DNA from: JBDOQU01 sp039839375 | Lineage (GTDB): Bacteria; Pseudomonadota; Alphaproteobacteria; DSM-16000; Inquilinaceae | Direction of reading: 5' to 3' | DNA length: 64,000 nucleotides | Assembly: GCF_039839375.1 (NCBI RefSeq) | Contig: NZ_JBDOQU010000001.1 | Coordinates: forward strand, 310,001 to 374,000 | In this document: piece by piece, positions 1 to 8,396 of the stretch | Layout of the letters: every line of letters starts with the position of its first letter | Numbering within the stretch: position 1 is the stretch's first letter | The notes under the pieces: generated by a model | The model's input: the letters and a program-made list of their open reading frames with translations, nothing else | Database searches by the model: none | What the model was told of the DNA's origin: nothing | Position numbers and translations under genes: made by a program

Positions 1-10
1 GTACCTTCCG

Positions 11-220
11 ATGACGACTCCGGTTGAACCGTCCTACCATCCCTGGTTCCGGCCGCTCTATCGGCGGGTGCTCGTCCTTCTCGTCTGCCTGGGCTGGCTC
101 GTCTTCGAGATCACGCAGCAGGACCCGTTCTGGCTCCTGATGGCCGGCGCGGCCTCAGGTTATGCCGTATGGGATCTCTTCCTCAGAGACTTCATCCGGA
201 TGCATCGAAGTCCATCCTAA
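11..220 (+). CDS. small two-helix membrane protein, unknown function
   Basis: A 69-residue protein with two hydrophobic segments, roughly residues 19-34 and 41-54, and a basic C-terminus, so probably a small inner-membrane protein. No family is recognised. Its ATG lies only 10 bases from the window edge, so an upstream ribosome-binding site cannot be judged and a longer reading frame starting further left is possible. Its stop codon meets the 3' end of the convergent yccF-like gene with a 4-base overlap. It could be a genuine small gene or the tail of a larger one. Confidence 0.45.
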   Translation: MTTPVEPSYHPWFRPLYRRVLVLLVCLGWLVFEITQQDPFWLLMAGAASGYAVWDLFLRDFIRMHRSPS

Positions 221-693
221 CCCGCTGTTCGAACTTGCATCGTCGCGGCCCGCCGTCTTGCCTCAGCCGCCACTTCCCGATCGACCACCGCCTTGCCGAT
301 CGGCCAGAGCGACAGGCCGGCGAACTTCAGGTGCTGGATGGCGAAGGGGATGCCGATGATGGTGATCGCGCTGGCGATCGCCGCCAGCACATGGCCCAGC
401 GCCAGCCAGATTCCCGCCAGGACCAGCCAGATGACATTGCCGATGGCGCCCGCCATCCCCGTTCCCAGATCCGGCCGGCCCGTCAGGACTTCCCGGTCGA
501 TGGCCTCTCGTCCGAACGGCCATAGCGTGAACACGAACATGGTGAAGCAGGCCCGCGCCCAGGGAATGCCGATGATGGTGATCGCCATGATGACGGCAGC
601 CAGCAGCCAGCCCGCCGCCATCACAATGCCGCCGAACAGCAGCCAGAGGATGTTCAGGATCAGGGAGAGCATGTTCCGGGAATCCTCTATCAT
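217..693 (-). CDS. yccF: YccF-family inner membrane protein (DUF307)
   Basis: This 158-residue protein has two similar halves, each a hydrophobic segment followed by a W-P-x-G-R/K type turn (WPFGREA and WPIGKAV) and the repeated motif ITIIGIP. That two-repeat layout is characteristic of the YccF/DUF307 inner-membrane family, whose function is unknown. The start chosen is the ATG overlapping the stop codon of the upstream fuconate dehydratase gene (ATGA at 690-693), matching the other junctions of this operon. A later ATG at 672 aligns better with the usual N-terminus of the family, and a GTG at 708 is also possible. Its link to sugar catabolism is positional only. Confidence 0.8.
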   Translation of the reverse strand: MIEDSRNMLSLILNILWLLFGGIVMAAGWLLAAVIMAITIIGIPWARACFTMFVFTLWPFGREAIDREVLTGRPDLGTGMAGAIGNVIWLVLAGIWLALGHVLAAIASAITIIGIPFAIQHLKFAGLSLWPIGKAVVDREVAAEARRRAATMQVRTAG

Positions 694-1994
694 CGTTCGG
701 AAATCCACGCGCTTCCGCCCGGATAGTCATGGGCGTCCAGGCTTGCCGGCTTCATGGTGATGGAATAGCCGGGCGCGGTCGGCGGCATGTAGCGCCCGCC
801 CTTCATCACGACCGGGTCGACGAAATGCTCATGCAGATGATCGACATATTCCAGTACCCTTTTCTCCAGACCGCCGGACACGCAGATATAGTCGATCAGC
901 GACAGGTGCTGGACATATTCGCAGAGGCCGACGCCGCCGGCATGGGGGCATACCGGTACGCCGAACTTGGCCGCCAGCAGCAGCACCGCCAGCACCTCGT
1001 TCATCCCGCCCAGCCGGCAACTGTCGATCTGGCAGAAATCGATCGCCTGGGCCCGGAGGAGTTGCTTGAACATCACCCGGTTCTGGCAGTGTTCGCCCGT
1101 CGCCACGCCTATCGGCCTGACCGCCTGGCGTATCGCGGCATGGCCCAGCACGTCGTCCGGGCTTGTGGGTTCCTCGATCCACCAGGGATCGTAGGGGGCG
1201 AGCTGGTGCATCCAGGCGATCGCCGTCGGCACGTCCCATTTCTGGTTGGCGTCGACCATAAGCTTGCGGTCCGGCCCGATCTCCTCCCGCACGATGGCGC
1301 AGCGCCTGACATCATCGTCCAGATCGCCGCCGACCTTGATCTTGATGTGGGTCCACCCTTCCGCCAGCGCCTCCCGGCACAGCCGCCGCACCTTGTCGTC
1401 CGGATAGCCCAGCCAGCCCGCCGATGTGGTGTAGGCGGGATATCCCGCCCTCTCCATCTCCGCGATCCGGTCGGCCTTCGTCGGCGCCCAAAGGGCCATG
1501 ATGTCCAGCGCCTCCTCGCGGGTCAGCGCGTCGGTGATGTAACGGAAGTCGATCAGTCGGACGAACTCCTCCGGCGACATGTCGGCCACCAGCCGCCAGA
1601 CCGGCTTGCCCTGTTCCTTCGCCCAGAGGTCCCAGACGGCATTGACGACCGCCGCCGTCGCCAGATGGATCGCCCCTTTCTCCGGCCCGATCCAGCGAAG
1701 CTGGCTGTCGCCGGTGATGTGACGCCAGAAACCGCCCATGTCGGTAGTGAATTCGTCCAGATCTCGTCCGACCACCAGCGGCGCCAGCGCCTTCACCGCG
1801 GCGACCACCACCTCATTGCCGCGTCCGATGGTGAAGGTCAGCCCGTGCCCTTCCAGCCCCTCCCGGTCGGTCGTCAGCACGACATAGGCGGCCGAATAAT
1901 CGGGATCGGGATTCATCGCATCCGATCCGTCCAGGTGGCGGGAGGTCGGGAACCGGATATCCCGGATGCGAAGATCGGTGATCCTGACGCTCAT
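690..1994 (-). CDS. L-fuconate dehydratase, enolase superfamily
   Basis: A 434-residue enolase-superfamily enzyme that should dehydrate L-fuconate to 2-keto-3-deoxy-L-fuconate in the cytoplasm. The mandelate-racemase-like barrel is complete: the K-x-K base motif (IKIKVGG), the metal ligands D in MVDANQ (about residue 248), E in WIEEP and E in GEHCQNR, and the catalytic His in VCPHAGG. The length, the N-terminal DLRIRDIRFPTS segment and the GSDAMNPDPDYS stretch are typical of the FucD subgroup. It overlaps the upstream kinase by 4 bases (ATGA), so the two are translationally coupled. A fucose dehydrogenase and lactonase, needed for a full oxidative route, are not in the window. Confidence 0.9.
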   Translation of the reverse strand: MSVRITDLRIRDIRFPTSRHLDGSDAMNPDPDYSAAYVVLTTDREGLEGHGLTFTIGRGNEVVVAAVKALAPLVVGRDLDEFTTDMGGFWRHITGDSQLRWIGPEKGAIHLATAAVVNAVWDLWAKEQGKPVWRLVADMSPEEFVRLIDFRYITDALTREEALDIMALWAPTKADRIAEMERAGYPAYTTSAGWLGYPDDKVRRLCREALAEGWTHIKIKVGGDLDDDVRRCAIVREEIGPDRKLMVDANQKWDVPTAIAWMHQLAPYDPWWIEEPTSPDDVLGHAAIRQAVRPIGVATGEHCQNRVMFKQLLRAQAIDFCQIDSCRLGGMNEVLAVLLLAAKFGVPVCPHAGGVGLCEYVQHLSLIDYICVSGGLEKRVLEYVDHLHEHFVDPVVMKGGRYMPPTAPGYSITMKPASLDAHDYPGGSAWISER

Positions 1995-2923
1995 GACGCG
2001 GCCAGCTCCTGCAATCTGGGTGGATCATTGCCTTGGCGGGAACATGTCACCGCCGCCGCCCGGTTGGCGAAGGTGAGCACATCGCGAAGGTCGCCCTCGC
2101 CGATCGCGCCCAGCCGATCGGCCTCGAGGTCGCCCAGTTCATGCAGCCGGGCCAGCAGCGCCCCGTGAAAGGTGTCGCCTGCGCCGACGGTGTCGACCAA
2201 CCGGATGCTCGCGCCCGACACGGTCACGATCAGTCTCTCCGTCGCGCCCAGGGCGCCGTCCGTGCCCATCGTGACCACGATCAGGCGCGGGCCGGCAGCC
2301 AGCCAACGCTCCAGGATTCCCTCCACCGCCTCGCCGGGATAGAGCCAGTCCAGATCCACACGGCTGACCTTGACCAGATCGGCCAACGCCACCCAACCCT
2401 CCAGCCGGCGGGCGTAGCCTTCCCTGTCGGCGATCAGGCGCGGCCTTATGTTGGGGTCCAAAGCGATCGTCCGCCGGCCATGCTCACGCCGCATCAGGCT
2501 CTCCAGCGTCGTCGCCGCCGGCTCCTGCATCAGGGAGATCGAACCGAACTGCAGGCATTCGACATCCGCCGGGAAAGCGGCCGGAATATCCTCCGCCTCC
2601 AGCATCCGGTCGGCCGCGCCGTTGGAATAGAAGGCGTATTGCGGCTCCTCATCCTCCAGGCTCACGAAACCCAGCGTCGACGGCTGGTCGCGCCGGACGA
2701 CGAAGCGCCGGTCCACGCCGTTGGCTTCCAGCGCGCTCACCAGCATGTCGCCGAAGAAATCCGTAGATATCCGCCCGAGAAAACCCGCCGGTCCGCCCAG
2801 CCGCGCCGTTGCGATGGCGACGTTGTAGGGCGATCCGCCGACGCACGGCCTGAATCCCGATTCGCCGTTGCGGCCGCTCATCGGCACGCAGTCGATCAGC
2901 GATTCGCCGCAGGATACGATCAT
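1991..2923 (-). CDS. PfkB-family carbohydrate kinase (fructokinase-like)
   Basis: A 310-residue ribokinase/PfkB sugar kinase. The N-terminal signature GGSPYNVAIATARLG and the C-terminal DTVGAGDTFHGALL motif, which carries the catalytic Asp and the anion hole, are both intact. It would phosphorylate a ketose or keto-deoxy sugar acid with ATP. Because it sits between fuconate dehydratase and a TalC-type aldolase in an ATGA-coupled operon, a keto-deoxy-sugar substrate is as plausible as fructose. The family signature does not settle the substrate. Start and stop overlap both neighbours by 4 bases. Confidence 0.85.
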   Translation of the reverse strand: MIVSCGESLIDCVPMSGRNGESGFRPCVGGSPYNVAIATARLGGPAGFLGRISTDFFGDMLVSALEANGVDRRFVVRRDQPSTLGFVSLEDEEPQYAFYSNGAADRMLEAEDIPAAFPADVECLQFGSISLMQEPAATTLESLMRREHGRRTIALDPNIRPRLIADREGYARRLEGWVALADLVKVSRVDLDWLYPGEAVEGILERWLAAGPRLIVVTMGTDGALGATERLIVTVSGASIRLVDTVGAGDTFHGALLARLHELGDLEADRLGAIGEGDLRDVLTFANRAAAVTCSRQGNDPPRLQELAAS

Positions 2924-3618
2924 GGAGGGGTTGTTGCTCCCATGGCGCGGGCATGGGCTTCGAAATCCGCCACCGCCTTGTCCGTCAACGGCTCCACCAG
3001 CAGCGCGTCTGCGACGGCGGCGGAGATGGTGAAGGTGTCGATCCCGCGCACGGCCAGCCGCACCAGATCGTCGACCGATCGCAGGCTGGCCACCAGCAGC
3101 CTCGTTTCGCTGCCCGTGCGCGCCAGCATCTCTTCCATCCGGGCGATATCCTCCTCGCCCTGCCGGCCGGCATCGTTCATCCGGCCGAGATAGGGGGCGG
3201 CGTAGCGTGCGCCCGCGGCGGCGGCCAGCAGCGCCTGATGGGGGGCGTAGAGGGCGGTCAGCGTGACGCCCGTGCCCTCGTTCGCCAGTTCGCGGGCGCA
3301 GATCAGCCCTTCCCGGGTGACCGGCACCTTGACGACGACCCTCTCATCGAAGGCAGCCAACAGCGTTCCGGCCGCGACCATCGACGCCGCGTCCTCGCCC
3401 CAGACCTGCATCTGGACTTCCGGCGCATCCAGCGCGAAGGCCTGGTCCGCCAGCCGCCTCAGCGCGTCCGGCGTGCAAGGCACCTCCGCCCTTTGCAGCA
3501 GCGTCGGATTGGTCGTGACGCCGCAGAAGATGCCAAGCGGCAGCCAGCGCCGCCATGCCTCGACATCGGCGCTGTCGAGGAACAGCCGCAGGCCCGTCGG
3601 CATCGCGGCAGGAGTCAT
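2920..3618 (-). CDS. transaldolase / fructose-6-phosphate aldolase-like (TalC type)
   Basis: A 232-residue short transaldolase of the TalC/FSA type. It begins LRLFLDSADVEAW, has the G-V-T-T-N-P-T substrate loop near residue 30, and carries the Schiff-base lysine in VVVKVPVT (about residue 85). A GRMND segment follows, as in small decameric members. The reading frame stays open far upstream, but the ATG at 3618 overlaps the stop of the preceding aldolase (ATGA), and the residues beyond it are the antisense shadow of that gene. It probably cleaves or forms a C-C bond in a phosphorylated ketose in this operon. Confidence 0.85.
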   Translation of the reverse strand: MTPAAMPTGLRLFLDSADVEAWRRWLPLGIFCGVTTNPTLLQRAEVPCTPDALRRLADQAFALDAPEVQMQVWGEDAASMVAAGTLLAAFDERVVVKVPVTREGLICARELANEGTGVTLTALYAPHQALLAAAAGARYAAPYLGRMNDAGRQGEEDIARMEEMLARTGSETRLLVASLRSVDDLVRLAVRGIDTFTISAAVADALLVEPLTDKAVADFEAHARAMGATTPP

Positions 3619-4325
3619 TTTGGCGCGTCCCGCCGTGGTGGCGGCTCCACCGCCAGAGCCTCCCCCGGCTTCAACTCGTGCGCCTGCTTTCCGTAGGTCT
3701 TGAAGCGGGCCAGGATATCGGTCATCTCGGCATCGTCCAGGATGACCGGGTCGCCCATCTGAGAGGCATACCAATATTGCCTGGCCAGCGTTTCGACCTC
3801 GACGGCCAGCCACATCGCCTTCTTCAAATCCCGCCCCAGGCACATCATGCCGTGGTTCGCCAGCAGGCAGGCCGTTCGGCCCTCCAGCGCCTTCAGCATT
3901 CTGTCCGACAGCGCCTGTGTGCCGAAGGTCGCGTAATCCGCGCATTTGATGTCGGTCCCGCCAGCGACGCCGATCATGTAGTGAAAGGCCGGAATACCCT
4001 GGCGCAGGCAGGAGATCGCGGTGGCGAAGACCGCATGGGTATGGACGACGGCCCCCGCATCGGGACGGTTGCGGAAGATGTCGTAATGCATCCGCCATTC
4101 GCTGGAAGGTAGATAATCCCCGTGATAGCCGCCCTCCATGTCCATGGGGACGATCTGGTCCGGCTCCATCTCCTCATAGGGAATGCCCGACGGCGTTATC
4201 AGGAAGCCGTCATCGGCCCGCGCGCTGATATTGCCGCTGGTGCCCTGGTTGATGCCCAGCGCGTTCATTTCCCGGCACGCATCCACGATGGCGCGGCGAA
4301 GTTTCTGATGTTTGGATTTGGGCAT
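3615..4325 (-). CDS. class II (zinc) aldolase, fuculose-1-phosphate aldolase-like
   Basis: A 236-residue class II aldolase/adducin-family enzyme. It has the N-G-T-S-G-N-I-S-type phosphate-binding segment (NQGTSGNISAR) and the zinc ligands His-x-His in VVHTHAVF and a third His in LLANHGMM. The likely product of its family is dihydroxyacetone phosphate plus an aldehyde from fuculose- or ribulose-type sugar phosphates. The start at 4325 (MPKSKHQ) is preferred over an ATG 16 codons upstream, which adds an unalignable tail. It is the first gene of the minus-strand sugar operon and is separated by about 80 bases from the divergent FGGY kinase. Confidence 0.85.
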   Translation of the reverse strand: MPKSKHQKLRRAIVDACREMNALGINQGTSGNISARADDGFLITPSGIPYEEMEPDQIVPMDMEGGYHGDYLPSSEWRMHYDIFRNRPDAGAVVHTHAVFATAISCLRQGIPAFHYMIGVAGGTDIKCADYATFGTQALSDRMLKALEGRTACLLANHGMMCLGRDLKKAMWLAVEVETLARQYWYASQMGDPVILDDAEMTDILARFKTYGKQAHELKPGEALAVEPPPRRDAPK

Positions 4326-4406
4326 GACCGTCGATCGAATGGGGGCGGTGGCCAAGGACTGTAGCCGCCGCACGGAAGACGTTCAACAAGGGCCGCCGCG
4401 TGATCT

Positions 4407-5810
4407 ATGATCGCGGGCATGATCGAAGGTCGCCCCAAGACGATCGCCGTCCTGGATATCGGAAAGACCAACCTCAAGATCGTCCTCGTCTCGGAGGACG
4501 GCCGGGTGGTCGAGCATCTGTCGCGGCGCAATCGCGTCGTCGACGGTCCGCCCTATCCGCACATCCCGGTGGATGAGGTCTGGGACTGGTTCCTGGAATC
4601 GCTGGCGATTCTAGCCAGACGACACGCCATCGCGGCCATCGTGCCCACGACCTACGGATCGGCCGCCGCGCTGATCGACGAGGACGGGCTGGCGCTGCCG
4701 GTTCTGGATTACGAGGCCGATCCGCCACCGAAGGTGAAAGCGTCCTATGCGGAGATCGCCCCGCCCTTCGAGGAGGTCTTCGCGCCGACGAATCCCGCCG
4801 GCCTGACGCTCGCCCGCCAGCTTCACTGGCAGCAGCAGGTATGGCCGGGCCGCTTCGCCCGGGCCCGGCACCTGCTGACCTATCCGCAATACTGGACGTG
4901 GCGGCTCACAGGCGTGGCGGCGGGGGAGATCACCTCGCTGGGCGCGCAGACCCATCTCTGGGCGCCGGAACGGTCTGATTTCTCCTCCCTCGCCAAGCGG
5001 CATGGCTGGGATCGGCTTGTGCCCCCGCTCAGGCCGGCCGGAGATATCGCGGGCACATTGCTGTCGGCCATCGCGGATATCACGGGCCTGCCAGCGGTCA
5101 CGCCCGTCCTCTGCGGCATTCATGACAGCAACGCGAACTATGCCCGCTATCTCGCGGCCGGCTTTGACGATTTCACGCTGATGTCGACCGGCACCTGGCT
5201 CATCAGCTTCAACGCCGCCCAACCGCTGCGGCAGTTGGATCCGGCGCGGGACACCAACGTCAATATCGACTTCGCGGGCCGCCCCGTCGCCTGCGCCCGC
5301 TTCATGATCGGGCGGGAATATGAATTGCTGGCCGGACCGGCATCGGCCTCGCGCCCGGAGATACTGGCCGCGCTTTCCCGGATCATGGAGAACGGTGCGA
5401 TGGCCTTGCCGGCCTTCACCGAGAGCGGTGGTCCCGTTCCCGGCGCGGGCGGTCGCGGCCGTGTCGTGGGTCCGCCGCCCGCCAACGACGTTGAGCGGAT
5501 CGCACTGGCCATGCTCTACGTGGCGCTGATGGCTGACCAATCGCTGGACGCCATAGGATCGCGCAACATGATCGTCATCGATGGCGGGTTCGCCGACCGC
5601 CCCTGGTTCGCGGAGCTGATGGCCGCCCTCCGGCCGGGCCAGCCGGTGCGGGTTTCCTCGGAAACCGAGGGAACGTCGATCGGCGCCGCATCGCTGCTGT
5701 TCCGGGACCACGGACCGCAATGGTCAGCGCCACTCCGGCCCGTCGATCCGCCGCCTCTTCCGGCATTGGCTGCCTATGCGGAGGGATGGCGGCTCGCCGC
5801 CCTTTCGTGA
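4407..5810 (+). CDS. FGGY-family sugar kinase (fuculokinase/rhamnulokinase-like)
   Basis: A 467-residue FGGY carbohydrate kinase with an N-terminal actin-like phosphate-1 loop (AVLDIGKTNLK), a substrate-domain segment GIHDSNANYARYL, the STGTWLI adenosine region, and a C-terminal VIDGGFADRPW loop and GAASL motif. It would phosphorylate a deoxyhexulose such as L-fuculose or L-rhamnulose, feeding the class II aldolases on either side. It is divergent from the minus-strand sugar operon, and its 3' end overlaps the convergent phosphotransferase gene by 37 bases. A second in-frame ATG lies at 4419. Substrate assignment is inferred from context. Confidence 0.8.
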   Translation: MIAGMIEGRPKTIAVLDIGKTNLKIVLVSEDGRVVEHLSRRNRVVDGPPYPHIPVDEVWDWFLESLAILARRHAIAAIVPTTYGSAAALIDEDGLALPVLDYEADPPPKVKASYAEIAPPFEEVFAPTNPAGLTLARQLHWQQQVWPGRFARARHLLTYPQYWTWRLTGVAAGEITSLGAQTHLWAPERSDFSSLAKRHGWDRLVPPLRPAGDIAGTLLSAIADITGLPAVTPVLCGIHDSNANYARYLAAGFDDFTLMSTGTWLISFNAAQPLRQLDPARDTNVNIDFAGRPVACARFMIGREYELLAGPASASRPEILAALSRIMENGAMALPAFTESGGPVPGAGGRGRVVGPPPANDVERIALAMLYVALMADQSLDAIGSRNMIVIDGGFADRPWFAELMAALRPGQPVRVSSETEGTSIGAASLLFRDHGPQWSAPLRPVDPPPLPALAAYAEGWRLAALS

Positions 5811-6697
5811 TCGGCCAGCACCTCCTCGATCACTTTCCGGGCCTTCGCCGCGCCGGCTGGATTGGCGTCGATATGTCCGGCAAGTGTAATCAGCGCTTTC
5901 CACAATGCCCAGCCACGGCCGCGCGCCCAGGTCGCGTCGTCATGCGGCAGGGCGGTCCGGAACACGTCTCGGCTTTTCCCTTCCAGCAATGTCCAGGCGA
6001 CCGTCAGGTCGCAGGCGGGATCGCCGACGCCGGACGTGCCGAAATCGATGATCGCTGTCAGCCGCCCATCCTTGACCAGCAGGTTTCCGCCGGCGACATC
6101 GCCATGGAACCAGACGGGTTCGCCGTGCCACGAGGCGTCCAGGGCGGACTCCCATACAGCTCTAGCTGCGTCGGTATCAATCCGCCCATTAAGCGCCGCC
6201 AGCGCCCGCCGCGTTTCGCCGTCATAGACCGTCAGCGGTCCGCCTCGATGGAAATTGTGTGCGCCGGCCGGCGGCCCGCCAGTGGCGTCCACCTTCATCA
6301 GCGCGATCAGGAATTCCGCCAGCGCCAGCGCGAATTGCTTCGGATCGTCGATCCGTCCCTGCTCCGCCGTCTCGCCTTCCAGCCATCGATAGACGGACCA
6401 TCTCCAGCGATAGCCTTCCGCCGGCTCGCCCATAGCCAGCGGCGTTGGGATGGGAAGAGGCAGCAGCGGCGCCAGCTTCGGCAGCCAGCGATGTTCCTTC
6501 TCTACCTGCGCCGAATAGGCTGCGTGGCTCGGCAGCCGAACCGTCATCCGGTCGCCCAGATGGAAGGTCCTGTTGTCATGCCCGCCGAACCTCACCGGCC
6601 GGACCGGCAGGCCTGCCCATTGAGGGAACTGCTTGGCGATCAGCCGGCGCACAAGCGATGCGTCGATCTCAAAAACGGCCGTGGAATCCATGGGCAT
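5774..6697 (-). CDS. APH-family phosphotransferase
   Basis: A small-molecule kinase of about 307 residues with the aminoglycoside-phosphotransferase fold. The Brenner motif HGDVAGGNLL and the metal-binding IIDFGTSGVGDPACDL segment are intact, and an N-terminal nucleotide-binding segment carries the HDNRTFHLGDRM strand. The start at 6697 has a GGAGG about nine bases upstream; an ATG two codons later is an alternative. Proteins of this kind include macrolide and aminoglycoside kinases as well as choline- or sugar-like kinases, and the substrate cannot be told from sequence. It should not be called a resistance gene on this evidence. Confidence 0.8.
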   Translation of the reverse strand: MPMDSTAVFEIDASLVRRLIAKQFPQWAGLPVRPVRFGGHDNRTFHLGDRMTVRLPSHAAYSAQVEKEHRWLPKLAPLLPLPIPTPLAMGEPAEGYRWRWSVYRWLEGETAEQGRIDDPKQFALALAEFLIALMKVDATGGPPAGAHNFHRGGPLTVYDGETRRALAALNGRIDTDAARAVWESALDASWHGEPVWFHGDVAGGNLLVKDGRLTAIIDFGTSGVGDPACDLTVAWTLLEGKSRDVFRTALPHDDATWARGRGWALWKALITLAGHIDANPAGAAKARKVIEEVLADHERAASRHPSA

Positions 6698-6822
6698 GCG
6701 GCGAACCCTCCGCTCAACGCGTCGCACGGGAGGGCCCAGCGGCCAAGGGAAATTGCTGTGGCGGCTGGGAAAACCGGCGTGCGGCCGCTATCCTCGCCGC
6801 CTCAATAAACAGGGAAGAACAG

Positions 6823-7557
6823 ATGGACGATCCGGATATTCGTCAGGCGCGCACCGATCTCACCGCCGCCCTCCGCTGGGCTGTGCGGATGGGATTGCAT
6901 GAAGGTATCTGCAATCATTTCAGCGTCGCCGTGTCGCCTTCGGGCGATCGTTTCCTGGTCAATCCTTACGGGCTGCACTGGTCGGAGATCAGGGCGTCCG
7001 ACCTGCTGCTGGTCAACGCCGACGGCAGCGTGGAGGATGGGCGCGACCCGCCGGAGGCGACGGCCTTCTTCATCCATTCCAGGCTGCACCTGGCGCTGCC
7101 GCACGCCCGCTGCGTCCTGCACACCCACATGCCCTACGCGACGGCGCTGACCTCACTCGCCGACCCGCGGCTGGAGCCGATCAACCAGAACGGCCTGCGC
7201 TTCCATGACCGCATCGCCTATGACGACGACTATAACGGGCTGGCGCTGGACGAGGGCGAAGGCGACCGGATCGCCCGCGCGCTGGGCAACAAGTCGGTGA
7301 TGTTCATGGCCAATCACGGTGTGATGGTGCTGGGCGCCAGCATCTGGGAGGCCTTCGACGACCTTTATTATCTGGAGCGTGCGGCCGAGAACCAGGTGCT
7401 GGCGCTTTCGACCGGCAGGCCGCTGAAGCGCGTTCCGGAAAAGCTCGCCGCCCTCACCGCCTCCCAGATCGCCGCAACCGGGGCGGAACAGGCCAGACAC
7501 CATTTCCAGGCGCTGAAGCGCATCCTGGATGGGGAAGAGCCGGACTACGCGCTGTAA
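6823..7557 (+). CDS. class II aldolase/adducin-family protein
   Basis: A 244-residue class II aldolase-like protein. Zinc ligands are visible as His-x-His in VLHTHMPYAT and as the third His in FMANHGVMVLG, with the GICNHFS segment replacing the usual GTSGNIS phosphate loop. That changed loop suggests a substrate different from the aldolase at 3615-4325, for example a non-phosphorylated acid. The start is the ATG at 6823, preceded by AGGGA; the frame remains open for over 120 codons upstream, but that part is antisense to the phosphotransferase. It ends six bases before the convergent pseudo-receiver gene. Confidence 0.8.
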   Translation: MDDPDIRQARTDLTAALRWAVRMGLHEGICNHFSVAVSPSGDRFLVNPYGLHWSEIRASDLLLVNADGSVEDGRDPPEATAFFIHSRLHLALPHARCVLHTHMPYATALTSLADPRLEPINQNGLRFHDRIAYDDDYNGLALDEGEGDRIARALGNKSVMFMANHGVMVLGASIWEAFDDLYYLERAAENQVLALSTGRPLKRVPEKLAALTASQIAATGAEQARHHFQALKRILDGEEPDYAL

Positions 7558-7563
7558 ATCAAT

Positions 7564-8349
7564 TCAGGTGATCGTGAACCGCTGGAGCACGTGAGCCAGA
7601 TCGTCGCCGAAGCTGGGGCCGCGCCGGATCAGACCGGCATTCATCGGCAGGGCGGCGAGATCAGGATGGTCGGCGCTCAGGCTGGTCAGCACCGCGACCG
7701 GGATCTTCTTCGTCGCCGGCATGGCGGATAGAGCGCAGGCGAGGTCGACGCCGCTCATCCTCGGCATCACCATGGCGGTGATGACCAGATCGGGCTTCGT
7801 CTCCACGATCAGCGCCAGCGCCTCGAACGGATCGAGGACGGTGGAGACGCGATAGCCGCAGGCCGCCAGTTCCCGCTCCACGACGCGGGCCGCGGAACGC
7901 TGGCCCATCACCAGCGTGACCTCGACCTCGGAGATCGTGACATCCTCGATCTCGAAAGTCCGCTTCGCCGGCAGATGGCGGACGACGTCGGCGACCTCGC
8001 TTTCGGCGACCGCCTCCCCGTCCAGCACCGCGGCGATCCTGTCGGAGAAGGTCTGGAGATCGTCGATATGCTCCGCGCCCAGCGCCGGAAGTCCCGCCAG
8101 GTAATCCTCCAGCCGGTGCGTCAGCGGACCGAGCCCCGCCATGCTGACCGCGCGAGCCTTCAGGCGCAGGTTCGAAGCATCCAGAAGAAGCAGCCGGGCG
8201 GCTTCCCGACCGTCCAGGTCGCCGGTCCGCATCTGCTGGAGACGGATATCCAGCGCGGCGACGACATCGCGGGCCTCGGCCAGAACCTCATCCTCGGCCT
8301 GACGATCGACATCCTCCTCGGACATCAAGCCGAAAGCCTTCCCCGCCAT
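7564..8349 (-). CDS. degenerate response-regulator receiver protein with helical N-terminal domain
   Basis: A 261-residue protein. Residues 1-130 are a charged helical region, possibly HPt- or coiled-coil-like. Residues about 140-255 match a CheY-type receiver by pattern (VTLVMGQ...VITAMVMPRMSGVDLACAL...VAVLTS). The catalytic residues are missing: the phosphoacceptor Asp that should precede the M-V-M-P-R-M-S-G motif is Ala, the N-terminal acidic pair is Gly-Gln, and the C-terminal Lys is Arg. It cannot be phosphorylated in the usual way. It is the last minus-strand gene after formate dehydrogenase, 47 bases from it, so it is probably co-transcribed. Confidence 0.7.
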   Translation of the reverse strand: MAGKAFGLMSEEDVDRQAEDEVLAEARDVVAALDIRLQQMRTGDLDGREAARLLLLDASNLRLKARAVSMAGLGPLTHRLEDYLAGLPALGAEHIDDLQTFSDRIAAVLDGEAVAESEVADVVRHLPAKRTFEIEDVTISEVEVTLVMGQRSAARVVERELAACGYRVSTVLDPFEALALIVETKPDLVITAMVMPRMSGVDLACALSAMPATKKIPVAVLTSLSADHPDLAALPMNAGLIRRGPSFGDDLAHVLQRFTIT

Positions 8350-8396
8350 CTTGTCTTCCCCGTCTCGCGTCCATCCTGGAGCGGACAGGCTAGCGG

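Noticed and set aside
729..2168. Long plus-strand open frame of 479 codons
   Set aside because: It is antisense to fuconate dehydratase and the PfkB kinase; its sequence is His/Arg/Gln-rich without domains, a common artefact of high-GC codon use.
2920..4098. Longer form of the transaldolase frame
   Set aside because: The extra 160 N-terminal residues are antisense-like and overlap the aldolase gene in another frame; the ATGA-coupled start at 3618 is better.
5774..6697. APH-family gene as an antibiotic resistance determinant
   Set aside because: The fold is shared by many unrelated kinases and the context is sugar metabolism.
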